Shown here piece after piece: positions 38,768 through 45,793 of a stretch of 64,000 bases of DNA. The stretch comes from JBQTKD01 sp963703165 (GTDB taxonomy: Bacteria; Actinomycetota; Actinomycetes; Sporichthyales; Sporichthyaceae). The stretch's first letter is position 1. Each line of letters starts with the position of its first letter. Position numbers and translations under genes: made by a program. The notes under the pieces are model-generated. The model ran no database searches. It saw only the letters and a list, made by a program, of their open reading frames with translations, and was not told where the DNA came from. Location of the stretch: assembly GCA_963703165.1 (NCBI GenBank), contig OY969798.1:4650001-4714000 (forward strand), in the 5' to 3' direction.

Positions 38768-40366
38768 GTGAGACGCTGGACAAGCACGATGAAGCTGGTG
38801 CCAGTCGTGGCAGCGACAGGCCTTGTGCTGGCCGCTTGCGGCAGTGGCGGCGGCAGCGAAACCGCTGCCCAGCAGGCCCCCGAAGCAGCAGCGGACGCAG
38901 GAGCTGCGGCTTCTGATTCCGCCGGCGGAGCCGCTGACGCGGGGTCCTCCACCGCGGACAAGGCCGCCGAGAAGGCGCCGAAGGCAGCGAAGAAGGCAGC
39001 AGGCGCAACCGCCGCGGCTCCCGAAGCGGCAAGCAAGCCCGCCGCAGACGCAGCGTCGTCGTCCTCGGCCGGCGCGGCGGACAAGGGCGCCAGCACCACG
39101 TCCTCGAAGAGCGGTGTGAAGTCCACCACGAAGGTCAAGTCGACCGAGTCCGGCTCCGAGAAGGCCTCGAACGACAAGATCGCCGCGCAGAAGGGTGGCG
39201 CCACGGACGTCGGTGTCACCAAGGACGAGATCAAGCTCGGCTCGATCAACATGCACGGCATGGCGCTCGGTAACGTGCTGACGGCCCCTCAGGTCCGCGG
39301 TAACCTCGCCTCCGCCACTGCCATCAACGACCGCGGCGGTGTCCTCGGTCGTCGCATCGCCATCGTCGACTGTGACGACGGCCCGGGTGAAGTCTCCCGC
39401 GCCAAGGCGTGCATCAAGAAGCTCGTCGGTCAGGACAAGATCTTCTCCCTGATCACCGGCGTCGACTGGGCGACCGCCTCGATCCACGACGACCTCAAGC
39501 AGTACAAGCTCCCGTACGTCGGGGCGTGGGCCTACAGCCAGACTGAGTGGCAGGACCCGTACATGTTCCCGACGCACATGTCGATGATCCACGAGGCGAT
39601 GGCCGGGGCGAACTGGGCGAAGAACGTCATCAAGCCCAAGACCTACGGTCTGATCTGTCTGACCAGCCCGGAGATGCAGCTGGCGTGCAACGAGGTCCAG
39701 AAGATCATGGACGCCTCGGGCTCGAAGATGGTCAAGAAGGCCGACGTCTCCATCTCGGAGACCTCGATGTCCTCCCAGATCCTGGCGATGCGTTCGGCCA
39801 ACCCTGAGCACATCATTCACTACGTGATCAACCCGGCCACGATGGCGAAGTTCATGGTCGAGGCCGCGCAGCAGAACTACTACCCGCCCAAGGGCATCTC
39901 GGGTAACCACCTCGCGGCTGAGGTGTTGGGTTCGATCTTCGGCAAGCACCCGACCAACCGCTACTGGACCAACACGACCTACAAGCTGTGGGGTCCGGAG
40001 TTCATGTCCACGATGTCGAAGTACGCGCGTGGTAACCGCGGTACGAACCACCACATCGTGCAGGCCGGTTACGTCGCGGTGAACGTGTTCGCGCAGGCCG
40101 CCAAGGAGACCGGGGCGAACCTGACCCGTGAGCGGATGATGGACGTGCTGGGTAACGGCACGACCTGGAAGGCCGACGCCTCGCTCGACCAGAAGTTCCA
40201 GTACATCGCCAGCGAGCGCAGCGGCGATAACTGGAGCAACGAGAACGGTCAGGGTCGCGAGTTCATGTACAAGTACACGTCCACGAACACGGTCTCGAAC
40301 CCCGACGGCTCGCCGTCCGGCTTCGAGCCTGACGAGGACCAGTACGTCATCTACACGTCCAAGTGA
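38768..40366 (+). CDS. Substrate-binding lipoprotein (branched-chain amino acid/amide type), copy 2
   Basis: 532 residues; GTG 38768 lies seven bases after AAGGAG. A signal peptide with lipobox LAAC (Cys24) anchors it outside the cell. A very long linker (~120 residues) of Ala, Lys, Ser and Glu comes next. The Peripla_BP_6 domain then runs to the end: DEIKLGSINMHGMALG, NDRGGVLGRRIAIVDCDDG, TGVDWATASIHDDLKQYKLP, MIHEAMAGANWAKNV and NHHIVQAGYVAVNVF. The fold binds amino acids, amides or urea for ABC import, but no permease or ATPase lies nearby, so it may serve as an orphan receptor. It is almost identical to copy 1 and intact. Confidence 0.87.
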   Translation: MRRWTSTMKLVPVVAATGLVLAACGSGGGSETAAQQAPEAAADAGAAASDSAGGAADAGSSTADKAAEKAPKAAKKAAGATAAAPEAASKPAADAASSSSAGAADKGASTTSSKSGVKSTTKVKSTESGSEKASNDKIAAQKGGATDVGVTKDEIKLGSINMHGMALGNVLTAPQVRGNLASATAINDRGGVLGRRIAIVDCDDGPGEVSRAKACIKKLVGQDKIFSLITGVDWATASIHDDLKQYKLPYVGAWAYSQTEWQDPYMFPTHMSMIHEAMAGANWAKNVIKPKTYGLICLTSPEMQLACNEVQKIMDASGSKMVKKADVSISETSMSSQILAMRSANPEHIIHYVINPATMAKFMVEAAQQNYYPPKGISGNHLAAEVLGSIFGKHPTNRYWTNTTYKLWGPEFMSTMSKYARGNRGTNHHIVQAGYVAVNVFAQAAKETGANLTRERMMDVLGNGTTWKADASLDQKFQYIASERSGDNWSNENGQGREFMYKYTSTNTVSNPDGSPSGFEPDEDQYVIYTSK

Positions 40367-40373
40367 GCCGAGC

Positions 40374-40408
40374 GGAGAGCAAGCGCGAGGAACGAGCGTT
40401 TGCTCTCC
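40374..40408 (+). terminator. Hairpin directly after SBP copy 2
   Basis: GGAGAGCAAGCG pairs with CGTTTGCTCTCC (one G-U pair) around an 11-base loop, seven bases after the stop. Copy 1 lacks it. It may protect the transcript end; the main terminator is at 40493. Confidence 0.45.
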
Positions 40409-40492
40409 CGAGGCGATCGCAGGACGTTGAACGAAGTGAACACCTCTAAGTAGGCCTGAGGTGCGTGAGCGCTGATACGTCCTGACGCAAGG

Positions 40493-40525
40493 CCTCCGCC
40501 CGGTGGATCACCCACCGGGCGGAGG
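40493..40525 (+). terminator. Terminator after SBP copy 2
   Basis: CCTCCGCCCGGTGG and its complement form a 14-pair stem with a five-base loop. It is almost the same as the hairpin after copy 1 (38482). Confidence 0.75.
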
Positions 40526-40616
40526 CATGTCCGGGCCCGAATAGCCGAATCAGATTCTCGTGAGGCATTCCCTGAACACCCCGACTAATGCGTTCAGGAG
40601 GCCTTGCTACTCCTCG

Positions 40617-40816
40617 TGATCATGCAATTACGGAGAGGTAATGGGCATCTAAAATTCGATGACAAACAGCACTATCTGCCACATATGCGACCGGGCAATG
40701 ATCTTCCTGCGAGGCCGACCGAAGAGTTCCTGATAAGCAGTGATCCTGCGGTTCAGGGAGTTCAGGAAAGCCACCAAAAAACCAGTCGTTGGATACCGTC
40801 ACCACGGGAGTTTGTC
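40617..40816 (+). promoter_or_regulatory. Leader of hydrophobic micro-peptide gene 1 (diverged member)
   Basis: It begins with TGATCATG, then has TGACAAACAGCACT at 40660 and TGCGACCGGGCAAT at 40686. The 26-base offset is the same as in the leaders at 43742 and 45317 (27 bases at 44142). The GTCAGGTAA element of the other three is not found here. The distance from TGATCA to TGACA is 43 bases rather than 60-61. It ends in CGGGAG-TTTGTC-ATG. The RNA or protein recognised is unknown. Confidence 0.5.
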
Positions 40817-40912
40817 ATGGGTGTTCTTCTTGGAATCGGCGAGCTCGGCCTGAACCTGCTCGGCCTGCTGCAGATCGGTGTTAGCAACCTGTACGCGTCG
40901 ATCCAGCTGTAA
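40817..40912 (+). CDS. Hydrophobic micro-peptide 1 (31 residues)
   Basis: ATG 40817 has CGGGAG upstream at 40804-40809. The product begins MGVLLGIGELGLNLLG and ends SNLYASIQL. It is Leu/Gly/Ile-rich with one Glu as its only charged residue and no Lys or Arg, so it lacks the basic n-region of a Sec signal. It shares start context, hydrophobic Leu-Gly pattern, leader elements and hairpin terminator with three other genes at 43942, 44348 and 45505, and is the most diverged. It probably forms a membrane-active or self-assembling helix. Channel-forming PorA/PorH-like peptides, a surface-active peptide or a type I toxin are the alternatives; I cannot choose. Confidence 0.6.
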   Translation: MGVLLGIGELGLNLLGLLQIGVSNLYASIQL

Positions 40913-40937
40913 TCAGCTGGTCGAACGTCAGTCAGTA

Positions 40938-40975
40938 GGGGCGCTCCCTCCGGGGGGCGCCCCCACTGCGTTTTT
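40938..40975 (+). terminator. Intrinsic terminator of micro-peptide gene 1
   Basis: GGGGCGCTCCC pairs with GGGGGCGCCCC (one G-U) around a four-base loop, followed by TTTTT at 40971-40975, 25 bases after the stop. This is a classic rho-independent terminator and supports the peptide gene as a discrete transcript. Confidence 0.85.
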
Positions 40976-41141
40976 GCACGTCAGGCGGCAGTTCAGCGTG
41001 GCCGAAGCTCGTGACGGCGCATCAGCGGGGCCGTCACCGGTGGCCGGCGCGGCGCGGGGCGTAGGTCGCGGCAGCGCGGGGAGCGCGCGCGGGGGCGATC
41101 GTAGGGCACGTGAACCTCTTTACCGACCACCCGGGGCGCAC

Positions 41142-41228
41142 CCAAGATGATCTTGGTAATTCGATGACCTACATTCTGCATTCTGGCGCCATTCCAAAGA
41201 TGATCTTGGTGTCTTACTGGTAATTCGA
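41142..41228. repeat. Repeated palindrome AAGATGATCTT in a gene-free stretch
   Basis: CCAAGATGATCTTGG at 41142-41156 is a perfect 15-base palindrome. A near copy lies at 41194-41209, and each is followed within 20 bases by GGTAATTCGA. The whole 40976-41490 stretch otherwise has no gene I can support. The ATTCGATGAC run resembles the start of leader 1, so this may be a decayed leader copy or a binding site for the ABC operon that follows. Confidence 0.45.
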
Positions 41229-41490
41229 CCGAACAATTCAAATTGCGGTTTCGCGGAGCTGGAATGACGCTGGGCGCAGCCGTCGATGGCCTGCCGGTCC
41301 GGGAGCATTTCGCAGAGGCTCTATAACACGCTCGGCAGGCCCTTATGGCCGTGTTGCGGCCACATGGCGGCAAAAGAGACATGTCGGGCGGTCAGTTCGC
41401 GGCAAAGCATGGTCACGGGAAGATCCTTGATCTTGAGCGCGTAGCGCCCTTCACCGCGCGCGTCGTAGCGTCGTCCCGGGAGGAGCGTCT

Positions 41491-42447
41491 GTGATCGAGG
41501 TCAGCGGTGTGACGAAGAGGTACGGGGAGCGGGTCGCCGTGGCGAACCTGTCCTTCACCGTCCCGCCAGGCACGGTCACCGGGTTTCTTGGGCCCAACGG
41601 TGCCGGCAAGTCCACGACCATGCGGATGATCGCCGGTCTGGACAGCCCGAGCACGGGGACGGTGCGGGTGAACGGGCGCCGCTACCGGCAGTCCCCGGCG
41701 CCGATGGCCGAGCTGGGCATCCTGCTCGAGGCGAAGGCCGTGCATCAGGGCCGGTCCGCCTATCACCACCTGCTGGCGATCGCCCAGACCAACGGGGTGT
41801 CCAAGCGTCGGGTCAACGAGGTCATCGACCTCGTCGGCCTCAGTGACGTCGCACGGAAACGGGCGGGCGGATTCTCGCTCGGCATGGGCCAGCGCCTCGG
41901 TATCGCCTCGGCGCTGCTGGGTGACCCCGCGACGGTCGTGCTCGACGAGCCGGTCAACGGACTGGATCCCGAAGGCATCCGCTGGGTTCGCGAACTGCTG
42001 CGCTTCCTCGCCGACGAGGGCCGCACCGTATTCATCTCCTCGCACCTCATGAGCGAGATGGCGCTGACCGCCACTCGCCTGATCGTGATCGGCAAGGGCA
42101 GATTGATCGCCGACACCACCGTCGCCGAGTTCATCGCGAGCGCGTCGAGCGACGTGGTGCGCGTCCGTTCACCGAAGGCCGATGCACTCGCGGTGCTGTT
42201 GCGCGAGGCGGCAGTCGAGGTCGAGACCGACCCACTGGAGCCAGAGGTGCTCGTGGTCCGCGGGATGAGCGTCGCGGCCGTCGGCGACCTGGCGTTCCGC
42301 CACCAGATCCCGTTGCACGAATTGGGTGCCCAGCAGGCCTCCCTCGAGGACGCCTTCATGGCCATGACTGCGGACGCCGTGGAGTATCACGCCGGCCAGG
42401 TCGCGGTGCCCCGCCCGGCGGATCCGAGGACCGACCCGGCCCGATGA
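41491..42447 (+). CDS. ABC transporter ATP-binding protein (ABC-2 export type)
   Basis: 318 residues from GTG 41491, with GGGAGGAG five bases upstream. The nucleotide-binding domain has Walker A GPNGAGKST (~residues 36-44), the signature FSLGMGQRLGIA, Walker B VVLDEPVNGLDPEG and the switch His (ISSHLMSEM). The C-terminal ~90 residues (VVRVRSPKADALAVLL...) are the regulatory extension common in DrrA/CcmA-type exporters. It pairs with the permease 25 bases downstream. The position between micro-peptide genes 1 and 2 makes peptide export or immunity a testable idea. Confidence 0.9.
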   Translation: MIEVSGVTKRYGERVAVANLSFTVPPGTVTGFLGPNGAGKSTTMRMIAGLDSPSTGTVRVNGRRYRQSPAPMAELGILLEAKAVHQGRSAYHHLLAIAQTNGVSKRRVNEVIDLVGLSDVARKRAGGFSLGMGQRLGIASALLGDPATVVLDEPVNGLDPEGIRWVRELLRFLADEGRTVFISSHLMSEMALTATRLIVIGKGRLIADTTVAEFIASASSDVVRVRSPKADALAVLLREAAVEVETDPLEPEVLVVRGMSVAAVGDLAFRHQIPLHELGAQQASLEDAFMAMTADAVEYHAGQVAVPRPADPRTDPAR

Positions 42448-42472
42448 TGTCGTCAGTACTGAGCTTTGGGGG

Positions 42473-43657
42473 ATGGTCGTGTCCAGTTCTGCCTCACTCG
42501 ACATCGTGAGCCGGCCACCGGTGCGCCGCAGCGAGGAAGAGAACCTGCGACTGTCGCGTCGTCGCGGGTGGGCGCTGGCCGGATACAGCGCCGCGCTGCT
42601 CTTCGTGGCCGGCATGCTCACCGCCGTCTCCGACTCCGGCGAGGCCTGGCGTGCCTACGGGCTGGCCTGCCTCGCGTTCGGCCTGGCCGTCGGTGTCGGC
42701 GCCGCCATTCTTCTGCTGCGCGAACGTCCGGGTCTCGTGCAGTTCCCGGCCCGCGTGGTCGGCGAGGCCCGCCGGACCAAGGCGAAGGTCGGGGACACCT
42801 TCGTCACGCGCCGGATCGACGCGGCCGAGCGCCGGCACGCCGGCGACCGCACCGTGGGCGGCCTGCCGGGGATGGCGGTCACGCAGGTCCGGGTCATCCG
42901 GGCCGAGTGGACCAAGCTGTACTCGCTGCGATCCACCGCCTGGACCCTCGGCACGGCCGTCGTGCTGATCGTCGGCTTGGCCGTCATCGTCGGTGCGGTC
43001 GTGTCTTCCCAGTGGGACACGATGAATCCGCTCGAGCAGGCCACGTTCCGGCCGGGGACCGACCCGCTGTCGGGCATCGGGCTCGCGCAATTGGCGGTCG
43101 GGGTGCTCGGGGTGCTCACGACGAGCAACGAGTACTCGACCGGAATGATCCGTTCCACGCTCGCCGCCGTGCCTCGGCGCACCCCCGTGCTGTGGGCCAA
43201 GCTCGTCGTGCTGACCGTGGTCGTCGGCGTCGTCAGCCTGGTGACGATCGTCGCCTCCTTCTTCCTCGCCCAGACGCTGCTGTCCGGCGAGGGGCTGAAC
43301 GTCGGCCTCGATGAGCCCTACGTGATGCACGTGATCCTCAGCGGCCCCATCTACCTGGTCATCGTGGCAATCATGGGGATGTCGTTCGGCGCTCTGCTGC
43401 GCCACACCGCGGGCGCGATCTCCGCCCTCGTCGGCATTCTCTTCCTCCTGCCACTGCTGTTCGCGCTCCTGCCCGGCGCCTGGTTCGACCAGGCCACCCC
43501 GTACCTCTTCGGGGCCGCCGGTCAGGCGTTCTGGTCGCCTCCGAGCCTCGGCCAGAACCAGATCACCTCCGCCTTCGCGGCGTTCCTGGTCGCTGCGGCC
43601 TGGGTGGGCGCCCTGTTCGCCGGCGCCGTCTACCGGCTGCTCCGCGACGACGCCTGA
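42473..43657 (+). CDS. ABC-2 type permease
   Basis: 394 residues from ATG 42473 (GTG 42479 is an alternative with better spacing from GGGGG). The N-terminal third has two hydrophobic segments (GYSAALLFVAGMLTAV, GLAVGVGAAILLL). After a charged linker, QVRVIRAEWTKLYSLRSTAW starts the ABC-2 core with about six helices, including NEYSTGMIRSTLAAVPRR, the conserved cytoplasmic motif of this permease class. It works with the upstream ATPase. The fused N-terminal membrane pair is unusual for this family. The substrate is unknown. Confidence 0.88.
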   Translation: MVVSSSASLDIVSRPPVRRSEEENLRLSRRRGWALAGYSAALLFVAGMLTAVSDSGEAWRAYGLACLAFGLAVGVGAAILLLRERPGLVQFPARVVGEARRTKAKVGDTFVTRRIDAAERRHAGDRTVGGLPGMAVTQVRVIRAEWTKLYSLRSTAWTLGTAVVLIVGLAVIVGAVVSSQWDTMNPLEQATFRPGTDPLSGIGLAQLAVGVLGVLTTSNEYSTGMIRSTLAAVPRRTPVLWAKLVVLTVVVGVVSLVTIVASFFLAQTLLSGEGLNVGLDEPYVMHVILSGPIYLVIVAIMGMSFGALLRHTAGAISALVGILFLLPLLFALLPGAWFDQATPYLFGAAGQAFWSPPSLGQNQITSAFAAFLVAAAWVGALFAGAVYRLLRDDA

Positions 43658-43741
43658 GCGGCCCGTTTATCACGCCCGGTTGCACGTTCAGTAAATCGAA
43701 TCGTCAATTGTGAGTTGTGCTGCGAGAAATATCTTCCGGCA

Positions 43742-43941
43742 TGATCACGATGCGCAACTTCTCGAATGCATATAGCCAATGTGTACTGATGGTGGTAATT
43801 GGTGACAGATAGCACTCACCAAGGGGCCTGCGGTCGCGCAATTGTTATGCCTGTCAGGTAAACCGTTGCAGGTTCGAGCCGAGCAAGACCGACTCGAACA
43901 CATGTTCGTCACCACAGAGCCACTATCGTTCGGGAGTCGTC
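43742..43941 (+). promoter_or_regulatory. Leader of micro-peptide gene 2
   Basis: Elements in order: TGATCACG at 43742; TGACAGATAGCACT at 43803; a small hairpin TGCG-GTCG-CGCA at 43829-43840; ATTGTTA; and GTCAGGTAA at 43853-43861, exactly 50 bases after TGACA. About 80 bases later comes TTCGGGAG and the ATG. The spacing match with leaders 3 and 4 implies one recognised unit, either a promoter-operator or a structured 5' RNA. I do not recognise a known riboswitch class. Confidence 0.6.
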
Positions 43942-44058
43942 ATGGGTCTCACCACTCTTCTTCAGGCCGTTCTCAACTTCGTTCAGCAGGTCGCTGGACC
44001 GATTGTCGTCGCCGTTGACGGCTTGCTCGGCAGCCTTCTGGGCAGCCTCGGTCTGTAA
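43942..44058 (+). CDS. Hydrophobic micro-peptide 2 (38 residues)
   Basis: ATG 43942 is preceded by CGGGAG-TCGTC. The product begins MGLTTLLQAVLNFVQQVAG, continues with PIVVAVDG and ends LLGSLLGSLGL. It has one Asp, no Lys or Arg and no Cys. The end GLLGSLLG is shared with peptide 3, and both are 38 residues with a GPI motif near position 19-21, so they are clear paralogues. No signal peptide or processing site is visible. A hairpin terminator follows 36 bases after the stop. Confidence 0.7.
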   Translation: MGLTTLLQAVLNFVQQVAGPIVVAVDGLLGSLLGSLGL

Positions 44059-44094
44059 TTCGCTGCGTCGACTGAGTCGGCGTCAGAACTCGAA

Positions 44095-44124
44095 CGGACC
44101 CTCACCGATGACGGTGGGGGTCCG
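44095..44124 (+). terminator. Terminator of micro-peptide gene 2
   Basis: CGGACCCTCACCG and CGGTGGGGGTCCG form a 13-pair stem (one G-U) with loop ATGA; the following TCTGTGTGTG is a weak U tract. The stem core CCCTCACCG recurs in the terminator of gene 3. Confidence 0.75.
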
Positions 44125-44141
44125 TCTGTGTGTGCTCGCGG

Positions 44142-44347
44142 TGATCACGATGAGTAGCTGTGGGAGCACCTGAAGTGGTCTTGGCAACTAGTTGATCTTG
44201 ATGACATATGTCATCTCGCAAAGATCGTTGCGGCTGCGCAAAGGTGATGCCGTCAGGTAAGGCGCTCGCAGGTTCGACGGGTCGATGTTCGAGCCGGGAA
44301 CCTGTTCGGCGATCCCATTGGGTCACGCACAATCACGGGAGTTAGAC
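44142..44347 (+). promoter_or_regulatory. Leader of micro-peptide gene 3
   Basis: TGATCACG at 44142, TGACATAT at 44202, a perfect hairpin TTGCG-GCTG-CGCAA at 44228-44241, and GTCAGGTAA at 44252-44260, again 50 bases from TGACA. The hairpin loop differs from leaders 2 and 4 while the stem is kept and extended, which is what a conserved RNA stem would show. It ends in CACGGGAG-TTAGAC-ATG. Confidence 0.6.
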
Positions 44348-44464
44348 ATGGATCTCGGTGGACTTCTCGGCGGTCTGCTCGGCACCGTCACCGGCCTTCT
44401 CGGCCCGATTCTGAACCTCGTCACCGGTCTGCTCGGCAGCCTGCTCGGCGGACTCAGCATCTAG
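44348..44464 (+). CDS. Hydrophobic micro-peptide 3 (38 residues)
   Basis: ATG 44348 follows CGGGAG-TTAGAC. The product begins MDLGGLLGGLLGTVTGLLG, continues PILNLVTG and ends LLGSLLGGLSI. Asp2 is the only charge. Leu and Gly dominate with GLLG spaced regularly, compatible with a Gly-zipper helix or a self-assembling amphipathic segment. It is closest to peptide 2. The gene is flanked by its own leader and a perfect terminator hairpin, so it is a monocistronic unit 290 bases after gene 2. Confidence 0.7.
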   Translation: MDLGGLLGGLLGTVTGLLGPILNLVTGLLGSLLGGLSI

Positions 44465-44491
44465 GCAAGGGCTCAGCAGCCAGACATGTGA

Positions 44492-44526
44492 CGGGCCCTC
44501 ACCGACCACAACACGGTGAGGGCCCG
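44492..44526 (+). terminator. Terminator of micro-peptide gene 3
   Basis: CGGGCCCTCACCG and its exact complement CGGTGAGGGCCCG give a perfect 13-pair stem with a nine-base loop, 28 bases after the stop. There is no U tract. It may also serve the convergent methyltransferase-like gene, whose stop is at 44556. Confidence 0.75.
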
Positions 44527-44555
44527 GCACGTCCGCAGGGGAGTTGCCCGATGGT

Positions 44556-45239
44556 CTACCAGACCAGCGGAACGACCCGGTGGCGCACTCGCTGGGTGTA
44601 CTCGCGGTACCCGGCCAGGCTCGTGGCCAAGAACTTTTCCTCGTCGGCCATCCGTCCGGCCAGCAACACGATGAAGCCGGCCGCGCAGGCCAGCCCCCAC
44701 CACGAGCCGAGGGCCAGGGGAGCGCCGAGCATCAGCGTGATCAGCCCGCTGTACATCGGGTGACGCACCCGGCCGTAGGGGCCCGTGGAGATGACCTGGT
44801 GGCCCTCGTGCAGGGCGACATTGGTGCTCGCGAAGGTGTTCGCCCGCTGCGCGAGGAACACGATGTACAGCCCGACCGCGACGAGGGCCAGACCGACCCC
44901 GGAAACGGCATCGGGCACCGACGACCAGTCATTGCGATGGTCGAGCGCACTCACGGCCAGGGTGCCGAGGAACAGCAACTGGATGGAGGCCTGCGCGAAC
45001 TTCTGGTACCCGCGTGCCTCGTCGGCGAGTTTCACGTTGCGGCGCCGTTGAATCATGTCGGGGTCGTTGCGCACCAGATAGAGCTTGGTGGTCAGATCGC
45101 CGACGAACGTCACGGCGAGAAACGCCCAGGCGTGCGGAAAGTTGAGCGTCCACGCGGGCAGGAAGAGAAAGACAGACCGGACGATCGTGGTCTGGATGAG
45201 GTCTTTGAATGCGTGTTGGCGCACAAGGGTGTCGGTCAC
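44556..45239 (-). CDS. Isoprenylcysteine/phospholipid methyltransferase-like membrane protein
   Basis: 227 residues from GTG 45239. About five membrane segments are visible (TIVRSVFLFLPAWTL, AWAFLAVTFVGDLTT, AGFIVLLAGRMA and others). The C-terminal motif GPYGRVRHPMYSG...ADEEKFL...YREYTQRVRHR is the SAM-binding signature of the ICMT/PEMT-like family. Members methylate isoprenyl-cysteines, lipids or unknown membrane substrates. The peptides around it contain no Cys, so classical ICMT chemistry on them is unlikely. Its placement between micro-peptide genes 3 and 4, on the opposite strand, may be incidental. Confidence 0.82.
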   Translation of the reverse strand: MTDTLVRQHAFKDLIQTTIVRSVFLFLPAWTLNFPHAWAFLAVTFVGDLTTKLYLVRNDPDMIQRRRNVKLADEARGYQKFAQASIQLLFLGTLAVSALDHRNDWSSVPDAVSGVGLALVAVGLYIVFLAQRANTFASTNVALHEGHQVISTGPYGRVRHPMYSGLITLMLGAPLALGSWWGLACAAGFIVLLAGRMADEEKFLATSLAGYREYTQRVRHRVVPLVW

Positions 45240-45316
45240 CGCGAAAGGTTATCGAGTGAATGGCAATGAGGGCCCCTAGCTCGGCTTCGAGGGAGAGAAA
45301 GACTCCCGAAAGAAGA

Positions 45317-45504
45317 TGATCACGCTGCGTGACTTGACCGTTGCGTATTGCAATGTGGGGCAGGTCTAGATCATTGATGACAAATGGCACTGGTCCGCCC
45401 ATCTGCGGCCGCGCAATTGTTAGCCCCGTCAGGTAAAGCGCGAACGGCATCGACACCACTCGAGTCGGTCGTGCATCCATGGATCACATTGTTCGGGAGC
45501 TATC
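45317..45504 (+). promoter_or_regulatory. Leader of micro-peptide gene 4
   Basis: TGATCACG at 45317, TGACAAATGGCACT at 45378, hairpin TGCG-GCCG-CGCA at 45404-45415, ATTGTTA, and GTCAGGTAA at 45428-45436, again exactly 50 bases from TGACA. The end is TTCGGGAG-CTATC-ATG. The sequence between TGACA and the hairpin is not conserved, whereas the spacing is. Confidence 0.6.
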
Positions 45505-45642
45505 ATGAACCTCGGTACCCTCTTCGCCGGCCTGTTCGGCACCGCCCTCGGCGCGCTCGGCGTTGTCCTCGGCACCGCCCTCACCGCGGTCGTCGGCCTC
45601 GGCGGCGTGCTTGGCACCCTGCTGAGCGGCATCTCCATCTAA
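45505..45642 (+). CDS. Hydrophobic micro-peptide 4 (45 residues)
   Basis: ATG 45505 with CGGGAG upstream. The product begins MNLGTLFAGLFGTALGALG and ends LGTLLSGISI, with no charged residue at all. Ala, Gly, Leu and Val make up most of it. The C-terminal LL-SGISI echoes LLGGLSI of peptide 3. Length and lack of a signal peptide recall corynebacterial PorA/PorH channel peptides, but the sequence gives no proof. The terminator lies 40 bases downstream with a U tract. Confidence 0.68.
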   Translation: MNLGTLFAGLFGTALGALGVVLGTALTAVVGLGGVLGTLLSGISI

Positions 45643-45682
45643 GTTCGGACTTCAGTCCGTTATTGGCCAGCGACGACTGGTC

Positions 45683-45721
45683 GACGGGCCCTCGCCGTAA
45701 CCCGGCGGGGGCCCGTCTTTT
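45683..45721 (+). terminator. Intrinsic terminator of micro-peptide gene 4
   Basis: GACGGGCCCTCGCCG pairs with CGGCGGGGGCCCGTC (one G-U) around a five-base loop, followed by TTTT. The GGGCCCTC core is shared with the terminator of gene 3. Confidence 0.85.
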
Positions 45722-45793
45722 GCGTGTGCGCAATGCTCCACAGAAATCTTGACAGGTGGAGACGAAACAAATTCAGGACAGTACGAATCCGTT

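Noticed and set aside
40376..40420. Repeat-rich GAGAGCAAGCG region as an IS end
   Set aside because: It is a simple hairpin after a stop codon; no transposase or second end is present.
41262..41318. Short ATG frame (18 codons) after the palindromes, as a possible fifth micro-peptide
   Set aside because: The product (MTLGAAVDGLPVREHF...) is charged, lacks CGGGAG and the Leu/Gly pattern, and has no leader elements at the right spacing.
43742..45436. Micro-gene leaders as cobalamin, SAM or cyclic-di-GMP riboswitches
   Set aside because: I compared the conserved boxes from memory (B12 box, GEMM CGCAAAGCC core) and none fits beyond short chance similarity.
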